Both the position numbers and the translations under genes were made by a program. The notes beneath the pieces were generated by a model that saw nothing but the letters and a program-made list of their open reading frames with translations, searched no databases and was not told where the DNA came from. Positions 1-7,368 of a stretch of DNA of 16,119 nt are shown here, one piece after another. Position 1 is the stretch's first letter; each line of letters starts with the position of its first letter. The stretch is from an uncultured Spirochaetales bacterium (GTDB lineage: Bacteria > Spirochaetota > Spirochaetia > Sphaerochaetales > Sphaerochaetaceae): assembly GCA_934276485.1 (NCBI GenBank), contig CAKQTE010000117.1:1-16119 (forward strand), given 5' to 3'.

Positions 1-52
1 TGATGTCATATTTGATTAGGTTTTTCTTTATGTCTTCTCTTGTAGCTTTCAT
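1..52 (-). CDS. N-terminus of a truncated ORF, possibly a transposase
   Basis: An ATG at 52 opens a frame on the minus strand that stays open to the window edge (begins MKATREDIKKNLIKYD, a basic, helical stretch). Only 17 codons are visible, so the product cannot be identified. Its position just inside repeated terminal sequences, and an N-terminus that would suit a helix-turn-helix domain, make an IstA-like transposase the best guess. No strong Shine-Dalgarno sequence is present upstream. Confidence 0.3.
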   Translation of the reverse strand, partial: MKATREDIKKNLIKYDI

Positions 53-120
53 ATTGCAAGGGTACAACAAGAAGTGGCCATATAATGTCCTAGTGGGTTA
101 AAAGTCACCATTTGTTAAAT
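1..120 (-). mobile_element. Probable terminal end of an IS21-like element (partial)
   Basis: On the minus strand this stretch carries two similar short blocks, GGTGACTTTTAACC (about 107-94) and GGCCACTTCTTGTTG (about 79-65), shortly before a start codon at 52. Repeated blocks of the type G-(T/C)-(G/C)-ACTT-Y-T between the tip and the first gene are characteristic of the multiple terminal transposase-binding sites of IS21-family elements. No second end or target duplication can be seen because the element leaves the window on the left. The family call is from pattern memory only and could be wrong. Confidence 0.35.
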
Positions 121-132
121 TAACAGGAAAAT

Positions 133-175
133 AAAAAAACCCCATGCGGACAAAAGGAGGTAAACCGCTATGGGG
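133..175 (-). terminator. Rho-independent terminator
   Basis: Read on the minus strand, CCCCATAGCGG (175-165) pairs with CCGCATGGGG (149-140), giving ten base pairs with one bulged base (169) and a 15-nt loop, followed by seven T (complement of 139-133). No convincing minus-strand gene ends here. It may be an old gene end, or it may insulate the element at the left edge from incoming transcription. Confidence 0.7.
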
Positions 176-188
176 AACAAAAGGAGGT
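150..188 (+). repeat. Direct repeat of a Shine-Dalgarno-like 12-mer
   Basis: The 12-mer ACAAAAGGAGGT occurs at 150-161 and again at 177-188. Each copy is a near-ideal ribosome binding site. The second lies 5 nt before an ATG at 193 that opens only a 12-codon peptide (193-231); the first lies 9 nt before the ATG at 170. Confidence 0.6.
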
Positions 189-340
189 TAGAATGGGTAG
201 ATTTTTCATATCTGCCTATTTCTGCGTCTAATATATTAATATTTGAAATTAGTGTAAATAGCTTTTTTGAAAAAAACCGATATTTTCCACAAGAAAGTCG
301 CTTTTTTACAATTATCTTCATATTTTATTGGTTTAAATAG
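170..340 (+). CDS. Possible small ORF, 56 aa (doubtful)
   Basis: An ATG at 170 preceded by AGGAGG (155-160, spacing 9) opens a 56-codon frame ending TAG at 338-340. The predicted peptide starts MGNKRRLEW and is rich in Phe/Ile/Tyr. It resembles no family known to me. Against it, the start codon lies in the arm of the terminator hairpin, and a second SD with a 12-codon ORF in another frame overlaps it. The minus strand here also has a long open frame (115-321), so openness alone is not evidence. Recorded because the ribosome binding site is unusually good. Confidence 0.2.
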   Translation: MGNKRRLEWVDFSYLPISASNILIFEISVNSFFEKNRYFPQESRFFTIIFIFYWFK

Positions 341-449
341 GTTTAATTGCTATAAAACAGGATAAACCAGTTCTGATTTGCCTTCTTTCCATGCCTTTTA
401 TAAACAAAGATAAACCTGTATCATAGTGCATGTTTGCAGGAGATACATA
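341..449. other. Leader region before the 450 gene; no gene seen
   Basis: This AT-rich spacer carries no gene that I can support. A promoter for the downstream gene should lie here, but I see no hexamer pair good enough to call. Confidence 0.4.
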
Positions 450-809
450 ATGATTACAAATGACCAAGTTGATGCAATTATTGCAGAAAGATATAGATTA
501 TCCAAGATATTTGGAGATGAATGGGACTACTCCATTCAGCTTTGCTGGGCACAGCTGACAGAGCTATTTACTATCAATATCCAAGACACTATCGACTTTC
601 TTGACAACACTTGTACAGCAGATGAGTTTGGATGGATTTCGGATGTATTTGATTATGTTGCAGAAGAAACCCAAAGTCAGGAATTTGTTGATGCACTATA
701 TCGAACAGCCAAGAAATATCCAGAAGAGACAGAAGAAAACAACATCATGTTCTTCATAGACGATGCTCAAAGCAAAATCCGAAAAAATAGAGAAAAACAC
801 GAGGGCTGA
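450..809 (+). CDS. Small acidic hypothetical protein, immunity-protein-like
   Basis: The protein has 119 residues and is acidic and probably all-helical, with no signal peptide or membrane segment. I place the start at the ATG at 450 because AGGAGA (438-443) lies 6 nt upstream; a GTG at 426 in the same frame has no ribosome binding site. The stretches EWDYSIQLCW, DTIDFLDN and DEFGWISDVFDYVAEETQS recall small orphan proteins of Firmicutes and spirochaetes that resemble immunity proteins of polymorphic toxin or contact-inhibition systems. That likeness is from memory. No toxin gene is adjacent, so it would be an orphan. It ends in a hairpin terminator shared with the convergent gene. Confidence 0.65.
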   Translation: MITNDQVDAIIAERYRLSKIFGDEWDYSIQLCWAQLTELFTINIQDTIDFLDNTCTADEFGWISDVFDYVAEETQSQEFVDALYRTAKKYPEETEENNIMFFIDDAQSKIRKNREKHEG

Positions 810-821
810 AAAACAGCCCTC
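801..821 (+). terminator. Rho-independent terminator, probably bidirectional
   Basis: GAGGGCTG (801-808) and CAGCCCTC (814-821) form a perfect 8-bp stem around an A5 loop, overlapping the stop codon of the plus-strand gene. On the plus strand it is followed by TTATACTAT; on the minus strand by GTGTTTTTCTC. It sits exactly between two convergent genes and can serve both. Confidence 0.8.
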
Positions 822-829
822 TTATACTA

Positions 830-1960
830 TCAGCAAACAATCAACTCATAATCTCTCGATCCAAGACCAATCTTTTCGCCATGCTCAAGCTGACTTCTCC
901 ACTCACTTTCAGGAGTACTATTCCTAAAATGATCTTCCTTCCTTTCAAAGTTAGGATCTGCTAGGTGACGAGCAAGCTGAGAGCCGGGAATAGGCTCGGC
1001 CTTCATACATGCATCAGCACATGCTTGATCTAGTGCAACAGGATCGAATGAACAGAACATTCCAATGTTAGGAAGGATTGGAATATCGTTCTCTCCATGA
1101 CAGTCGCAATTAGGAGAAACATCAACTATCAGGGATACATGGAAGTTAGGGCGACCATCAACGACTGCCTTTGTATATTCTGCCATCTTTGCATTCAATT
1201 CTGATATAGCACTATCATCAGGGAAATAGATTGCATCAAAGTTACATGCACCCAAACATCTGCCACAGCCAACACAACTTGAAGTGTCGACAGTCATCTT
1301 TCTCCTGTTCTCATCAAAAACAAGACCATTGTTAGCGCATTCTTTCTGGCACTTTCTGCATCCTCTACATCTATCTTCATTAATCTTTGGCTTACCACCA
1401 GAATGCTGCTCACACTTACCTGCCCTAGAACCAGATCCCATTCCAATGTTCTTTATGGTTCCACCAAAGCCAGTTGTTTCATGTCCCTTGAAATGTGTTA
1501 GTGAGATAAATATATCAGCATCCATAATCGCGCGTCCGATCTTGGCATTCTTTACATACTCTCCACCAGCAACAGGCACTTCAATATCATCGGTGCCCTT
1601 CAAGCCATCTGCAATAATTACAGGGCATCCTACTGTCAAAGGTGTGAATCCATTCTCCCAAGCACAATACAAGTGCTCAAGAGCATTCTTTCTTGATCCA
1701 GGATACATGGTATTGCAATCTGTTAAGAAAGGCTTACCTCCAAACTCCTTTACAAGATCAACTACAGCGCGGGCATAGTTTGGTCTTAGATAGCTAATAT
1801 TTCCTAGTTCGCCAAAGTGCATCTTTATTGCAACGAACTTTTCATCCATATCGAGACTCTCAACACCAGCTTTCTTCATTAACTTCTTTAGCTTCACTGG
1901 AAGACTATCTCCAAAAGCCTTGGTATGAAAATCAGTAAAATATACTTTTGCTTTTTCCAT
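830..1960 (-). CDS. DUF362 domain iron-sulfur protein with two 4Fe-4S clusters
   Basis: The protein has 376 residues. The N-terminal part (about 1-185) is a DUF362 domain: KMHFGELGN near 47-54, TDCNTMYPGSR near 80-90, and SLTHFKGHETTGFGGTIKNIGMG in the middle. It is followed by a bacterial ferredoxin-type module with two canonical cluster motifs, C198-x2-C201-x2-C204-x3-C208 and C229-x2-C232-x2-C235-x3-C239. DUF362 proteins are widespread in anaerobes and are usually annotated as putative iron-sulfur or ferredoxin proteins; the reaction is unknown. No signal peptide, so probably cytoplasmic. AGGAG lies 8 nt before the ATG at 1960. A minus-strand TACAAT (1986-1981) could be the -10 box. The lipoprotein gene is divergent. 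Confidence 0.92.
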   Translation of the reverse strand: MEKAKVYFTDFHTKAFGDSLPVKLKKLMKKAGVESLDMDEKFVAIKMHFGELGNISYLRPNYARAVVDLVKEFGGKPFLTDCNTMYPGSRKNALEHLYCAWENGFTPLTVGCPVIIADGLKGTDDIEVPVAGGEYVKNAKIGRAIMDADIFISLTHFKGHETTGFGGTIKNIGMGSGSRAGKCEQHSGGKPKINEDRCRGCRKCQKECANNGLVFDENRRKMTVDTSSCVGCGRCLGACNFDAIYFPDDSAISELNAKMAEYTKAVVDGRPNFHVSLIVDVSPNCDCHGENDIPILPNIGMFCSFDPVALDQACADACMKAEPIPGSQLARHLADPNFERKEDHFRNSTPESEWRSQLEHGEKIGLGSRDYELIVC

Positions 1961-1980
1961 CTAAATCGCTCCTAGCTAGG

Positions 1981-1986
1981 ATTGTA
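1981..1986 (-). promoter_or_regulatory. Possible -10 box for the DUF362 gene
   Basis: TACAAT on the minus strand lies about 20 nt before the start codon region. The corresponding -35 region is only a T-tract (8 T), so the promoter call is weak. Confidence 0.35.
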
Positions 1987-2082
1987 GCCCAAAGCGTGAA
2001 AAAAAATACATATTATTTTTTATTGCGCACTCCAAAATTCCGTGATAAATGTGTAAACACACTAATAAAGGAGAGGCCACAA

Positions 2083-3306
2083 ATGAAGAAGTTATTATTA
2101 ACACTATTTGTTTTATTACTTACACTATCGTTATTTATAGCATGCGACCCCACCAAGAAACCAAATGAACCTATTCCACAGAGGGAAGAGTCCACAGTAG
2201 GAGAAGAAAAGATACCAGAAGGATTTTTTAAAACAATAGTTGGAACTAATATTTCCACTATTGGACAGGTCACAGCGCCTATTAACAGCCTTGCAGATGA
2301 AAACGAGTTCATTGAACTTGATTTTACAATCAATCCAAAAAAACATGTTAAGTTCTCAGATGAAACAAAAAACACCTATGATGCATTTAAGTTCTCAATG
2401 AAAGCTATGGCTTCAGGCAGTGATGGTAATAAACACTTCGAAGTTAAAAAAGAGGATATCAAATTCACCTATCGTTTAGCGGGAGACGAAACAGACAAGT
2501 CGATTGATTTAGATAACAACGAGGACCCTTTCACTAAGGATTTAATGAGTCTAATTGCGAAAAATGTACAAAAAGATAACTCTGGAGAATCTTTTGGAGA
2601 TGTCGCAGGCATCATCAATTCGATTATCAAGTTAAATCCAAACCTTGATCTGTCAATCAAAGGAGATATAAAAGCTTTTGAGACTGTTCCTGCTACAGAT
2701 TCTGCCGCAGAACCAACAAATACACTCTCTGTTGATCTAACTATTAAGGCTGTTGGAAAGAAACTAAACATAAAAGGAACAGCTAAAGGCACCGAGCTTC
2801 TAGGTTTAAACGCAACTGTTGATTTGACTCTTGATGTATCAACTTTTGTAACACTTATTACAAAAGACTCTTTTGCAGGATTTGGTAATGCATCTATCGC
2901 TATCAACAACTTAACTGTTGCATACAATGATATTGTTGAACTTTCTCTTTCCGGGAACATATCCATAGTAATGCATCTAGTAAATATTACAGAACTTAAG
3001 GCAAACCTGGTTCTTACAGAGAGCCTAAAGAAAGATGAACTCTCTGATAAAGCAGAATTTATCTATTTGGATATGGGTTTTGATAGCAATGGAACAGAAC
3101 TAATGGATATTGTAGTAAGTAAAGACTTATCTAAGCTTTTGAATATGATAAAGATTTACAAAGTCAAAGTTGATGGTACTGAATATACAGCAGCTGCATT
3201 TAAAACATCATTAATTGAATTCTTGAATGAACTAGTTTCTCCTAAACCAGATGATCCTCCAGCAGGTCCTTCTGGTCCCGAAACAGACGCAGGCGCAACA
3301 ACATAA
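2083..3306 (+). CDS. Putative outer-surface or periplasmic lipoprotein, function unknown
   Basis: The protein has 407 residues. I choose the ATG at 2083, preceded by AAAGGAGAGG (2067-2076), over in-frame upstream starts because it gives a perfect lipoprotein signal: KK, then a run of Leu/Thr/Phe, then LFIAC with the acylated cysteine at position 21. The loose lipobox (Phe at -3) is of the type tolerated in spirochaetes. The mature part is Lys/Asp/Thr-rich with many alternating hydrophobic stretches (LDLSIKGDIKAF, LSVDLTIKAVGKKLNIKG, IVELSLSGNISIVMHL), suggesting a long beta-sheet or beta-solenoid-like domain. The C-terminus is a flexible Pro/Gly/Asp tail (PKPDDPPAGPSGPE). I recognise no family. 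It has its own terminator and stands alone. Confidence 0.85.
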   Translation: MKKLLLTLFVLLLTLSLFIACDPTKKPNEPIPQREESTVGEEKIPEGFFKTIVGTNISTIGQVTAPINSLADENEFIELDFTINPKKHVKFSDETKNTYDAFKFSMKAMASGSDGNKHFEVKKEDIKFTYRLAGDETDKSIDLDNNEDPFTKDLMSLIAKNVQKDNSGESFGDVAGIINSIIKLNPNLDLSIKGDIKAFETVPATDSAAEPTNTLSVDLTIKAVGKKLNIKGTAKGTELLGLNATVDLTLDVSTFVTLITKDSFAGFGNASIAINNLTVAYNDIVELSLSGNISIVMHLVNITELKANLVLTESLKKDELSDKAEFIYLDMGFDSNGTELMDIVVSKDLSKLLNMIKIYKVKVDGTEYTAAAFKTSLIEFLNELVSPKPDDPPAGPSGPETDAGATT

Positions 3307-3328
3307 ATAATCATTATTTTCAAAGCAT

Positions 3329-3363
3329 TGCACCTTGGATTAATTTCCAGGGTGCATCTTTTT
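3329..3363 (+). terminator. Rho-independent terminator of the lipoprotein gene
   Basis: TGCACCTTGGA (3329-3339) pairs with TCCAGGGTGCA (3346-3356), 11 bp with one G-T wobble and a 6-nt loop, followed by TCTTTTTC. Confidence 0.85.
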
Positions 3364-3385
3364 CATCCAAAAATATTTCTTTGTA

Positions 3386-3434
3386 GCAAAGAGAAACGAT
3401 TTCTTTTGCCGTTTCCTCGCTTTGAGGATACGAT
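3386..3434 (+). promoter_or_regulatory. Putative promoter with overlapping hairpin upstream of ade
   Basis: TTGCCG (3406-3411), a 17-bp spacer and TACGAT (3429-3434) make a plausible sigma-70 promoter 21 bp before the ade start. A near-palindrome overlaps the -35 box: GCAAAGAGAAA (3386-3396) and TTTCTTTTGC (3400-3409) pair with one bulged G. An alternative inverted repeat is GAAACG (3393-3398) / CGTTTC (3410-3415). Either could be an operator for a purine-responsive repressor. It does not look like a purine riboswitch aptamer. Confidence 0.45.
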
Positions 3435-3454
3435 TAATAATCTAGGAGGCAATT

Positions 3455-5188
3455 ATGGATAAGAAAACAGTAACCGATATCATAGACTCTTCTATGGGAA
3501 GAAAACCTTGTGATTTGGTAATAAGAAATGCAAAAGTCGTAGATGTCTTCAATTGCAACGTATTCTCATCCGATGTTTATATTACAGATGGATATATCGC
3601 AGGCTTTACAGGCGAAAGAAGCGCAAAGCATGAAATTGACGCAAATGGCAAATACCTAGTTCCAGGTTTGATCGATGGTCATTGCCATATCGAATCATCA
3701 CACCTATCACCATCTGAATTCTCAGATGCAGTTGTCCCTTGCGGAACAACAAGTGTAATCGCAGATCCTCATGAGATTTGCAATGTTGGTGGAACAGATG
3801 CTATGCGTTATATGCTTAACAGCGCAAAGGATGCTCCCCTATCCATATTCTATATGTACCCATCATGTGTTCCCGCAACCCCATTTGAACACTCTGGTGC
3901 AATTCTAAATGCAAAGGAAATCGAAGAGTTAATTGATGACGAAAGAATCCTTGGTCTTGGAGAGATGATGAACTATCCAGGAGTCATCAATGCTGATGAG
4001 ATGGTTATCGATAAACTAGTATGCGCATACAAGAGAAACAAGAACATCGATGGACATGTCCCTTCAATTACCGGTCCTGGACTCGATGCATATGTTGCTG
4101 CTGGAATCACAACAGACCATGAGTGTGAAACTCCAGAAGAGATGCAAGAGAAGATCAGAAAAGGCATGTATGTACACCTAAGACAGGGAACAGCATGCAA
4201 GAACGTCTTGCAGCTTCTTCCAGGTGTAACAGATACAAACTACAGAAGATGCCTATTCTGTACAGATGACAGACAGCCACAGTCAATTACAAGAGAAGGA
4301 CATATCAACTATGGTGTAAACCTAGCTATCAAAGGCGGATTGGATCCAATAAAGGCAATTGTTTGTGCATCCCTTAATGCAGCTGAATGCTATGGTTTGA
4401 AAGACAGAGGTGCAATCGCTCCAGGGAAACGTGCAGATTTCTTCCTAACAGATTCTATAGAAAAGCTGATTGCAACAAAGGTATTCATCGCAGGAGAACT
4501 AGTTGCAGAGAATGGAAAGATTCTAAAGAAAGCTCCTCATATCAAGCCAGTTGGCGTTGAAGGAAGAATGGATGTCAAGAATTTCTCTGAAAAGACATTG
4601 GAGCTAAAGCTCAAATCAGACAAAGTCAGAGTTATCGAAATCATCCCAGGTGGTGTTGTGACAGGCAAAGCAGAAGCAATCGTCAAGAGAGATGAAAATG
4701 GAGTATGGGTTCATTCTCCAGATGAAGACATCCTTAAGCTTGCTGTTATTGAGCGTCACCATGGAACCGGAAACGCAGCAACAGCACTTATCAAGGGCTA
4801 TGGAATGAAACATGGAGCTGTAGCAACCTCAATTGCTCACGACTCTCACAACATCATTGTTATTGGAGACAATGACCACGACATGGCACTTGCTGTAGAA
4901 AAGCTTATAGCCCTAGGTGGTGGAATCACAATGTTCAAGGATGGAAAGGAACTAGGATCCCATAAGCTAGAAATCGGTGGCTTGATGACAGATGATAGCC
5001 TAGACGAAGTTGTTGCATGCCTAGATAGGATGCATGAAACAGCAGAGAAAGAACTAGGTGTTAATCCTCAGATAGACCCGTTCATGACTCTCTGCTTTAT
5101 GGCACTTCCTGTAATCCCAACCTATAAGCTCACAGATTGTGGACTATTTGATGTAACTAAGTTTGAGTTTGTAGATATCAACCTCTAG
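3455..5188 (+). CDS. ade: Adenine deaminase
   Basis: The protein has 577 residues, the usual length of the Ade/AdeC family of the amidohydrolase superfamily. It deaminates adenine to hypoxanthine in purine salvage, in the cytoplasm. Metal-ligand motifs visible in order: GHCHIE with H76 and H78, ADPHEICNVGG at 103-113, GLGE with the bridging E170, GHVP with H201, TDHE with H222, and CTDDRQP with the catalytic aspartates near 271-272. The C-terminal half carries the family-specific region with RHHGTGNAATALIKGYG and SHNIIVIGDND. AGGAGG (3444-3449) lies 5 nt before the ATG. It is a single gene with its own promoter and is convergent with the esterase gene, whose stop is one base away. Confidence 0.97.
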   Translation: MDKKTVTDIIDSSMGRKPCDLVIRNAKVVDVFNCNVFSSDVYITDGYIAGFTGERSAKHEIDANGKYLVPGLIDGHCHIESSHLSPSEFSDAVVPCGTTSVIADPHEICNVGGTDAMRYMLNSAKDAPLSIFYMYPSCVPATPFEHSGAILNAKEIEELIDDERILGLGEMMNYPGVINADEMVIDKLVCAYKRNKNIDGHVPSITGPGLDAYVAAGITTDHECETPEEMQEKIRKGMYVHLRQGTACKNVLQLLPGVTDTNYRRCLFCTDDRQPQSITREGHINYGVNLAIKGGLDPIKAIVCASLNAAECYGLKDRGAIAPGKRADFFLTDSIEKLIATKVFIAGELVAENGKILKKAPHIKPVGVEGRMDVKNFSEKTLELKLKSDKVRVIEIIPGGVVTGKAEAIVKRDENGVWVHSPDEDILKLAVIERHHGTGNAATALIKGYGMKHGAVATSIAHDSHNIIVIGDNDHDMALAVEKLIALGGGITMFKDGKELGSHKLEIGGLMTDDSLDEVVACLDRMHETAEKELGVNPQIDPFMTLCFMALPVIPTYKLTDCGLFDVTKFEFVDINL

Positions 5189-5189
5189 A

Positions 5190-5924
5190 TTAAGGAGCAA
5201 CTTCAAGGCCCGTAACATCCTCCTCATGCCAGCTCTCTTGGATATTGGAGGACAAAAATACAGGTCTTGGCTCTACTCTCGACAGCTCTCGGGCAACCAA
5301 ATAAGATACCCATCTTGCACCTTCAGCGGTAAGGTGGGTATTGTCTTCACTACCCTCTGGATAGTTTTCATAAACACCAGAAGGAAAATTCATAAAGAAT
5401 CTCTTTGAGCCTTCATCTCCATACTTTTGTAACTCAACCATTGTTACAACAGATGTATTTATGCATGGACGATTTACCTTGAATGCAGCGTAGTGCATTG
5501 CGGCAGGATACTCGCCATGTGTCCAGCGAATGGTCCCGTCGGGAGCAAATTGGCGTCTTGCAATAGACGAAGCAAAATACACATCAACTCCCTTCTTCTG
5601 AAACTCCTGATACATATACACAAGGTTATCTACATAACCAGTGTATGGATCTGAAAACCTTGCTTCATCTGGCTTTGGATCATTATGTCCAAACTGGATT
5701 ATTGCAGCATCCCCTTCTTTTGCGTCCTTTATCACACGCTCAAAAGCACCTTCTGCAATAAATGATTTTGTAGATCTTCCACTTATGGCTCTATCATCAA
5801 CGATCCAATCATCATTTACGAAATGATAGAACTCTTCAACCCAACCTGTGCGAGGGCGTTCAGATAACTTATAAGGAGAACAAGTAGAGTCTCCTAGCAG
5901 AAACAAAACATGTTTATCGATCAC
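5190..5924 (-). CDS. Cytoplasmic SGNH/GDSL esterase, rhamnogalacturonan acetylesterase-like
   Basis: The protein has 244 residues of the SGNH hydrolase superfamily, closest in pattern to carbohydrate esterase family 12, which removes acetyl groups from pectin backbone. Block I is LGDST with nucleophile S13. Block II is AISGRST with G49. Block III is FGHND with N81, and block V is EDNTHL with D194 and H197. There is no signal peptide, so it should act on imported oligosaccharides. The start is a GTG at 5924 whose bases overlap the stop of the upstream gene (GTGA), and there is no good SD, so translation is probably coupled. Its setting beside kdgK and GH28 supports a pectin role, although the acetylated substrate is inferred. 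Confidence 0.85.
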   Translation of the reverse strand: MIDKHVLFLLGDSTCSPYKLSERPRTGWVEEFYHFVNDDWIVDDRAISGRSTKSFIAEGAFERVIKDAKEGDAAIIQFGHNDPKPDEARFSDPYTGYVDNLVYMYQEFQKKGVDVYFASSIARRQFAPDGTIRWTHGEYPAAMHYAAFKVNRPCINTSVVTMVELQKYGDEGSKRFFMNFPSGVYENYPEGSEDNTHLTAEGARWVSYLVARELSRVEPRPVFLSSNIQESWHEEDVTGLEVAP

Positions 5925-6163
5925 TTCTTTTTGTTCTTCTTTGTCTTTGGCAAAGCCTTTTTATCTTGAGATATTTCCTGGCTCTTCTTCTCTTCCCTTC
6001 TCTTCAAAAGATATAGAACAAAAGACCATACCATGATTATGATTATCCAACCAAGAGCTGTTAGAATAGTGAAAGACCCAGATATGAATGCATTAGGAAA
6101 AACAACAGCCAGTAAGCCATATGTAAGTGCTGCTACTATTGTTGCAATGATATAGTTTGTCAT
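5921..6163 (-). CDS. Small two-TM membrane protein with a basic tail
   Basis: The protein has 80 residues. I start it at the ATG at 6163 (MTNYIIATIV), with GGGAG 9 nt upstream, not at the in-frame start at 6226, which would add 21 residues without an SD. Two hydrophobic segments (about 4-22 and 32-53) are followed by a highly charged Lys/Glu tail of about 27 residues ending in KKNKKK. The tail should lie in the cytoplasm by the positive-inside rule. The stop overlaps the start of the esterase gene, so the two form one unit. I know no function. It could anchor the esterase or be a generic small membrane protein of a sugar locus. Confidence 0.7.
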   Translation of the reverse strand: MTNYIIATIVAALTYGLLAVVFPNAFISGSFTILTALGWIIIIMVWSFVLYLLKRREEKKSQEISQDKKALPKTKKNKKK

Positions 6164-6202
6164 CAAATAACTCCCATTGCTGAAATAAAACCACATTTTT
6201 GC

Positions 6203-6218
6203 ATGGATTTCTATCCAT
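6203..6218. promoter_or_regulatory. Inverted repeat upstream of the small membrane protein gene
   Basis: ATGGAT (6203-6208) and ATCCAT (6213-6218) form a perfect 6-bp dyad with a 4-nt spacer in the only gap between the kdgK terminator and this unit. It may be an operator or a small mRNA hairpin. It does not resemble the KdgR-like box. Confidence 0.3.
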
Positions 6219-6231
6219 AGAGGCAAAATAA

Positions 6232-6251
6232 TAGAGGGCCGAAGCCCTCTA
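6232..6251 (-). terminator. Rho-independent terminator of kdgK with UUCG loop
   Basis: On the minus strand TAGAGGGC (6251-6244) pairs with GCCCTCTA (6239-6232) around a TTCG tetraloop, followed by TTATTTTG. It lies 8 bp after the kdgK stop codon. Read-through could supply some transcript to the two downstream genes. Confidence 0.85.
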
Positions 6252-6259
6252 ATAGTCGC

Positions 6260-7297
6260 TTAGCGCTGAACTCTACCTGAACCATCACCCTTAGCAAGAG
6301 ACTCAACTTCATTGAGTCTTGATAGGTTGAAGTCTCCTGAGATAGAGTGCTTCAAGCAAGAAGATGCAACTGCAAAGTTGATGCAGTACTGCTCATCTTC
6401 ATAGTGTGAAAGTGCATATATGATTCCTGCTGCGAATGAGTCTCCACCACCAACTCTGTCGATGATGTCAGTGATCTCATAGTGTCTTGAAAGATAGAAA
6501 CCTGTCTTTCCTGAAAGAGCTGCTGACCAACCATTGTGGTCTGCTGACTTTGACTCTCTAAGAGTAACAGCAATAACAGAAACGTTAGGGAATTCCTTCT
6601 TAACCTTCTCTGTTAGTTCCTTATAAACATCTGTATCGAGCTTACCTGAAGTTACATCTGAATCAGCTTCGATTCCCAAGCACTTCTGGATATCTTCCTC
6701 GTTAGCGATGATTACATCTGCATACTTAACAAGCTCTCTCATTACCTCTGGAGCTTTCTTTCCATAGTTCCAAAGCTTCTTTCTGTAGTTAAGGTCAATT
6801 GATACTGTTGCACCAGCTGCTTTAGCTGCTTTCATTGCTGCAAGAGCTGAATCAGCTGCTTCCTGTGAAACTGCTGGAGTAATTCCTGTTGTGTGGAACC
6901 ACTGAGCACCTTCCATGATTGATGCAAAATCAAAATCTTCTGGGCGTGACTTTGCAATAGCAGAATCTGCTCTATCATAAACAACTAGTGAAGGTCTCTG
7001 GTTAGCACCTGTTTCCAAGTAGTAGATACCAAGTCTGCCACCCTTAACCATGTTGATAGCTGAGCAATCAACACCATACTTCATGAGCTCTCTCTCGCAA
7101 GCCTCTCCTACAGCGTTCTCTGGAAGAGCTGTAACGAACTGTGCCTTCTCTCCGAAGATAGATAGAGATACTGCTACGTTAGCCTCTCCACCGCCGAATG
7201 TTGCTTCGAGCTCTGGTGTCTGGAACAAGCGATAATGCTCTGGGCTTCTGAGGCGGAGCATAATTTCACCGAAAGTGACGTACTTCTTATTTGACAT
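6260..7297 (-). CDS. kdgK: 2-dehydro-3-deoxygluconate kinase (PfkB family)
   Basis: The protein has 345 residues of the ribokinase/PfkB family. It phosphorylates KDG to KDPG with ATP, the step before KdgA in galacturonate and pectin breakdown. FGEIMLRL opens the protein, GGGEANVAVSLSIFG (35-49) is the substrate-end signature, and DRVGGGDSFAAG (280-291) holds the anion hole and catalytic base D286. IDLNYRKKLW (167-176) is typical of KdgK-like members and supports KDG over fructose or ribose, as does the divergent KDPG aldolase. GGAGG lies 9 nt before the ATG. A strong minus-strand promoter and a KdgR-like palindrome are upstream, and a UUCG hairpin ends the gene. Confidence 0.93.
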   Translation of the reverse strand: MSNKKYVTFGEIMLRLRSPEHYRLFQTPELEATFGGGEANVAVSLSIFGEKAQFVTALPENAVGEACERELMKYGVDCSAINMVKGGRLGIYYLETGANQRPSLVVYDRADSAIAKSRPEDFDFASIMEGAQWFHTTGITPAVSQEAADSALAAMKAAKAAGATVSIDLNYRKKLWNYGKKAPEVMRELVKYADVIIANEEDIQKCLGIEADSDVTSGKLDTDVYKELTEKVKKEFPNVSVIAVTLRESKSADHNGWSAALSGKTGFYLSRHYEITDIIDRVGGGDSFAAGIIYALSHYEDEQYCINFAVASSCLKHSISGDFNLSRLNEVESLAKGDGSGRVQR

Positions 7298-7332
7298 GTT
7301 ATTAAACCTCCAACTGGTTACTACTCTTGTAT

Positions 7333-7361
7333 ATTGTAAATGCGATGTTTATGCCCGTCAA
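7333..7361 (-). promoter_or_regulatory. kdgK promoter
   Basis: On the minus strand TTGACG (7361-7356), a 17-bp spacer and TACAAT (7338-7333) form a near-consensus sigma-70 promoter pointing to kdgK. The KdgR-like palindrome starts 7 bp upstream of the -35 box. Confidence 0.75.
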
Positions 7362-7368
7362 GTTTTTT

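Noticed and set aside
115..321. 68-residue minus-strand frame with a hydrophobic C-terminal segment
   Set aside because: It has no ribosome binding site, its 3' end runs through a terminator hairpin, and the composition is that of AT-rich non-coding DNA.
1284..1778. 164-residue plus-strand frame
   Set aside because: It is the antisense shadow of the DUF362 iron-sulfur gene, whose cluster motifs are unmistakable.
1948..2082. N-terminal extension of the lipoprotein by 45 residues
   Set aside because: It would bury the lipoprotein signal and skip the good SD at 2067-2076.
3307..3454. Purine riboswitch upstream of ade
   Set aside because: No three-way junction with the conserved loop sequences is visible; only a single hairpin near the promoter is present.
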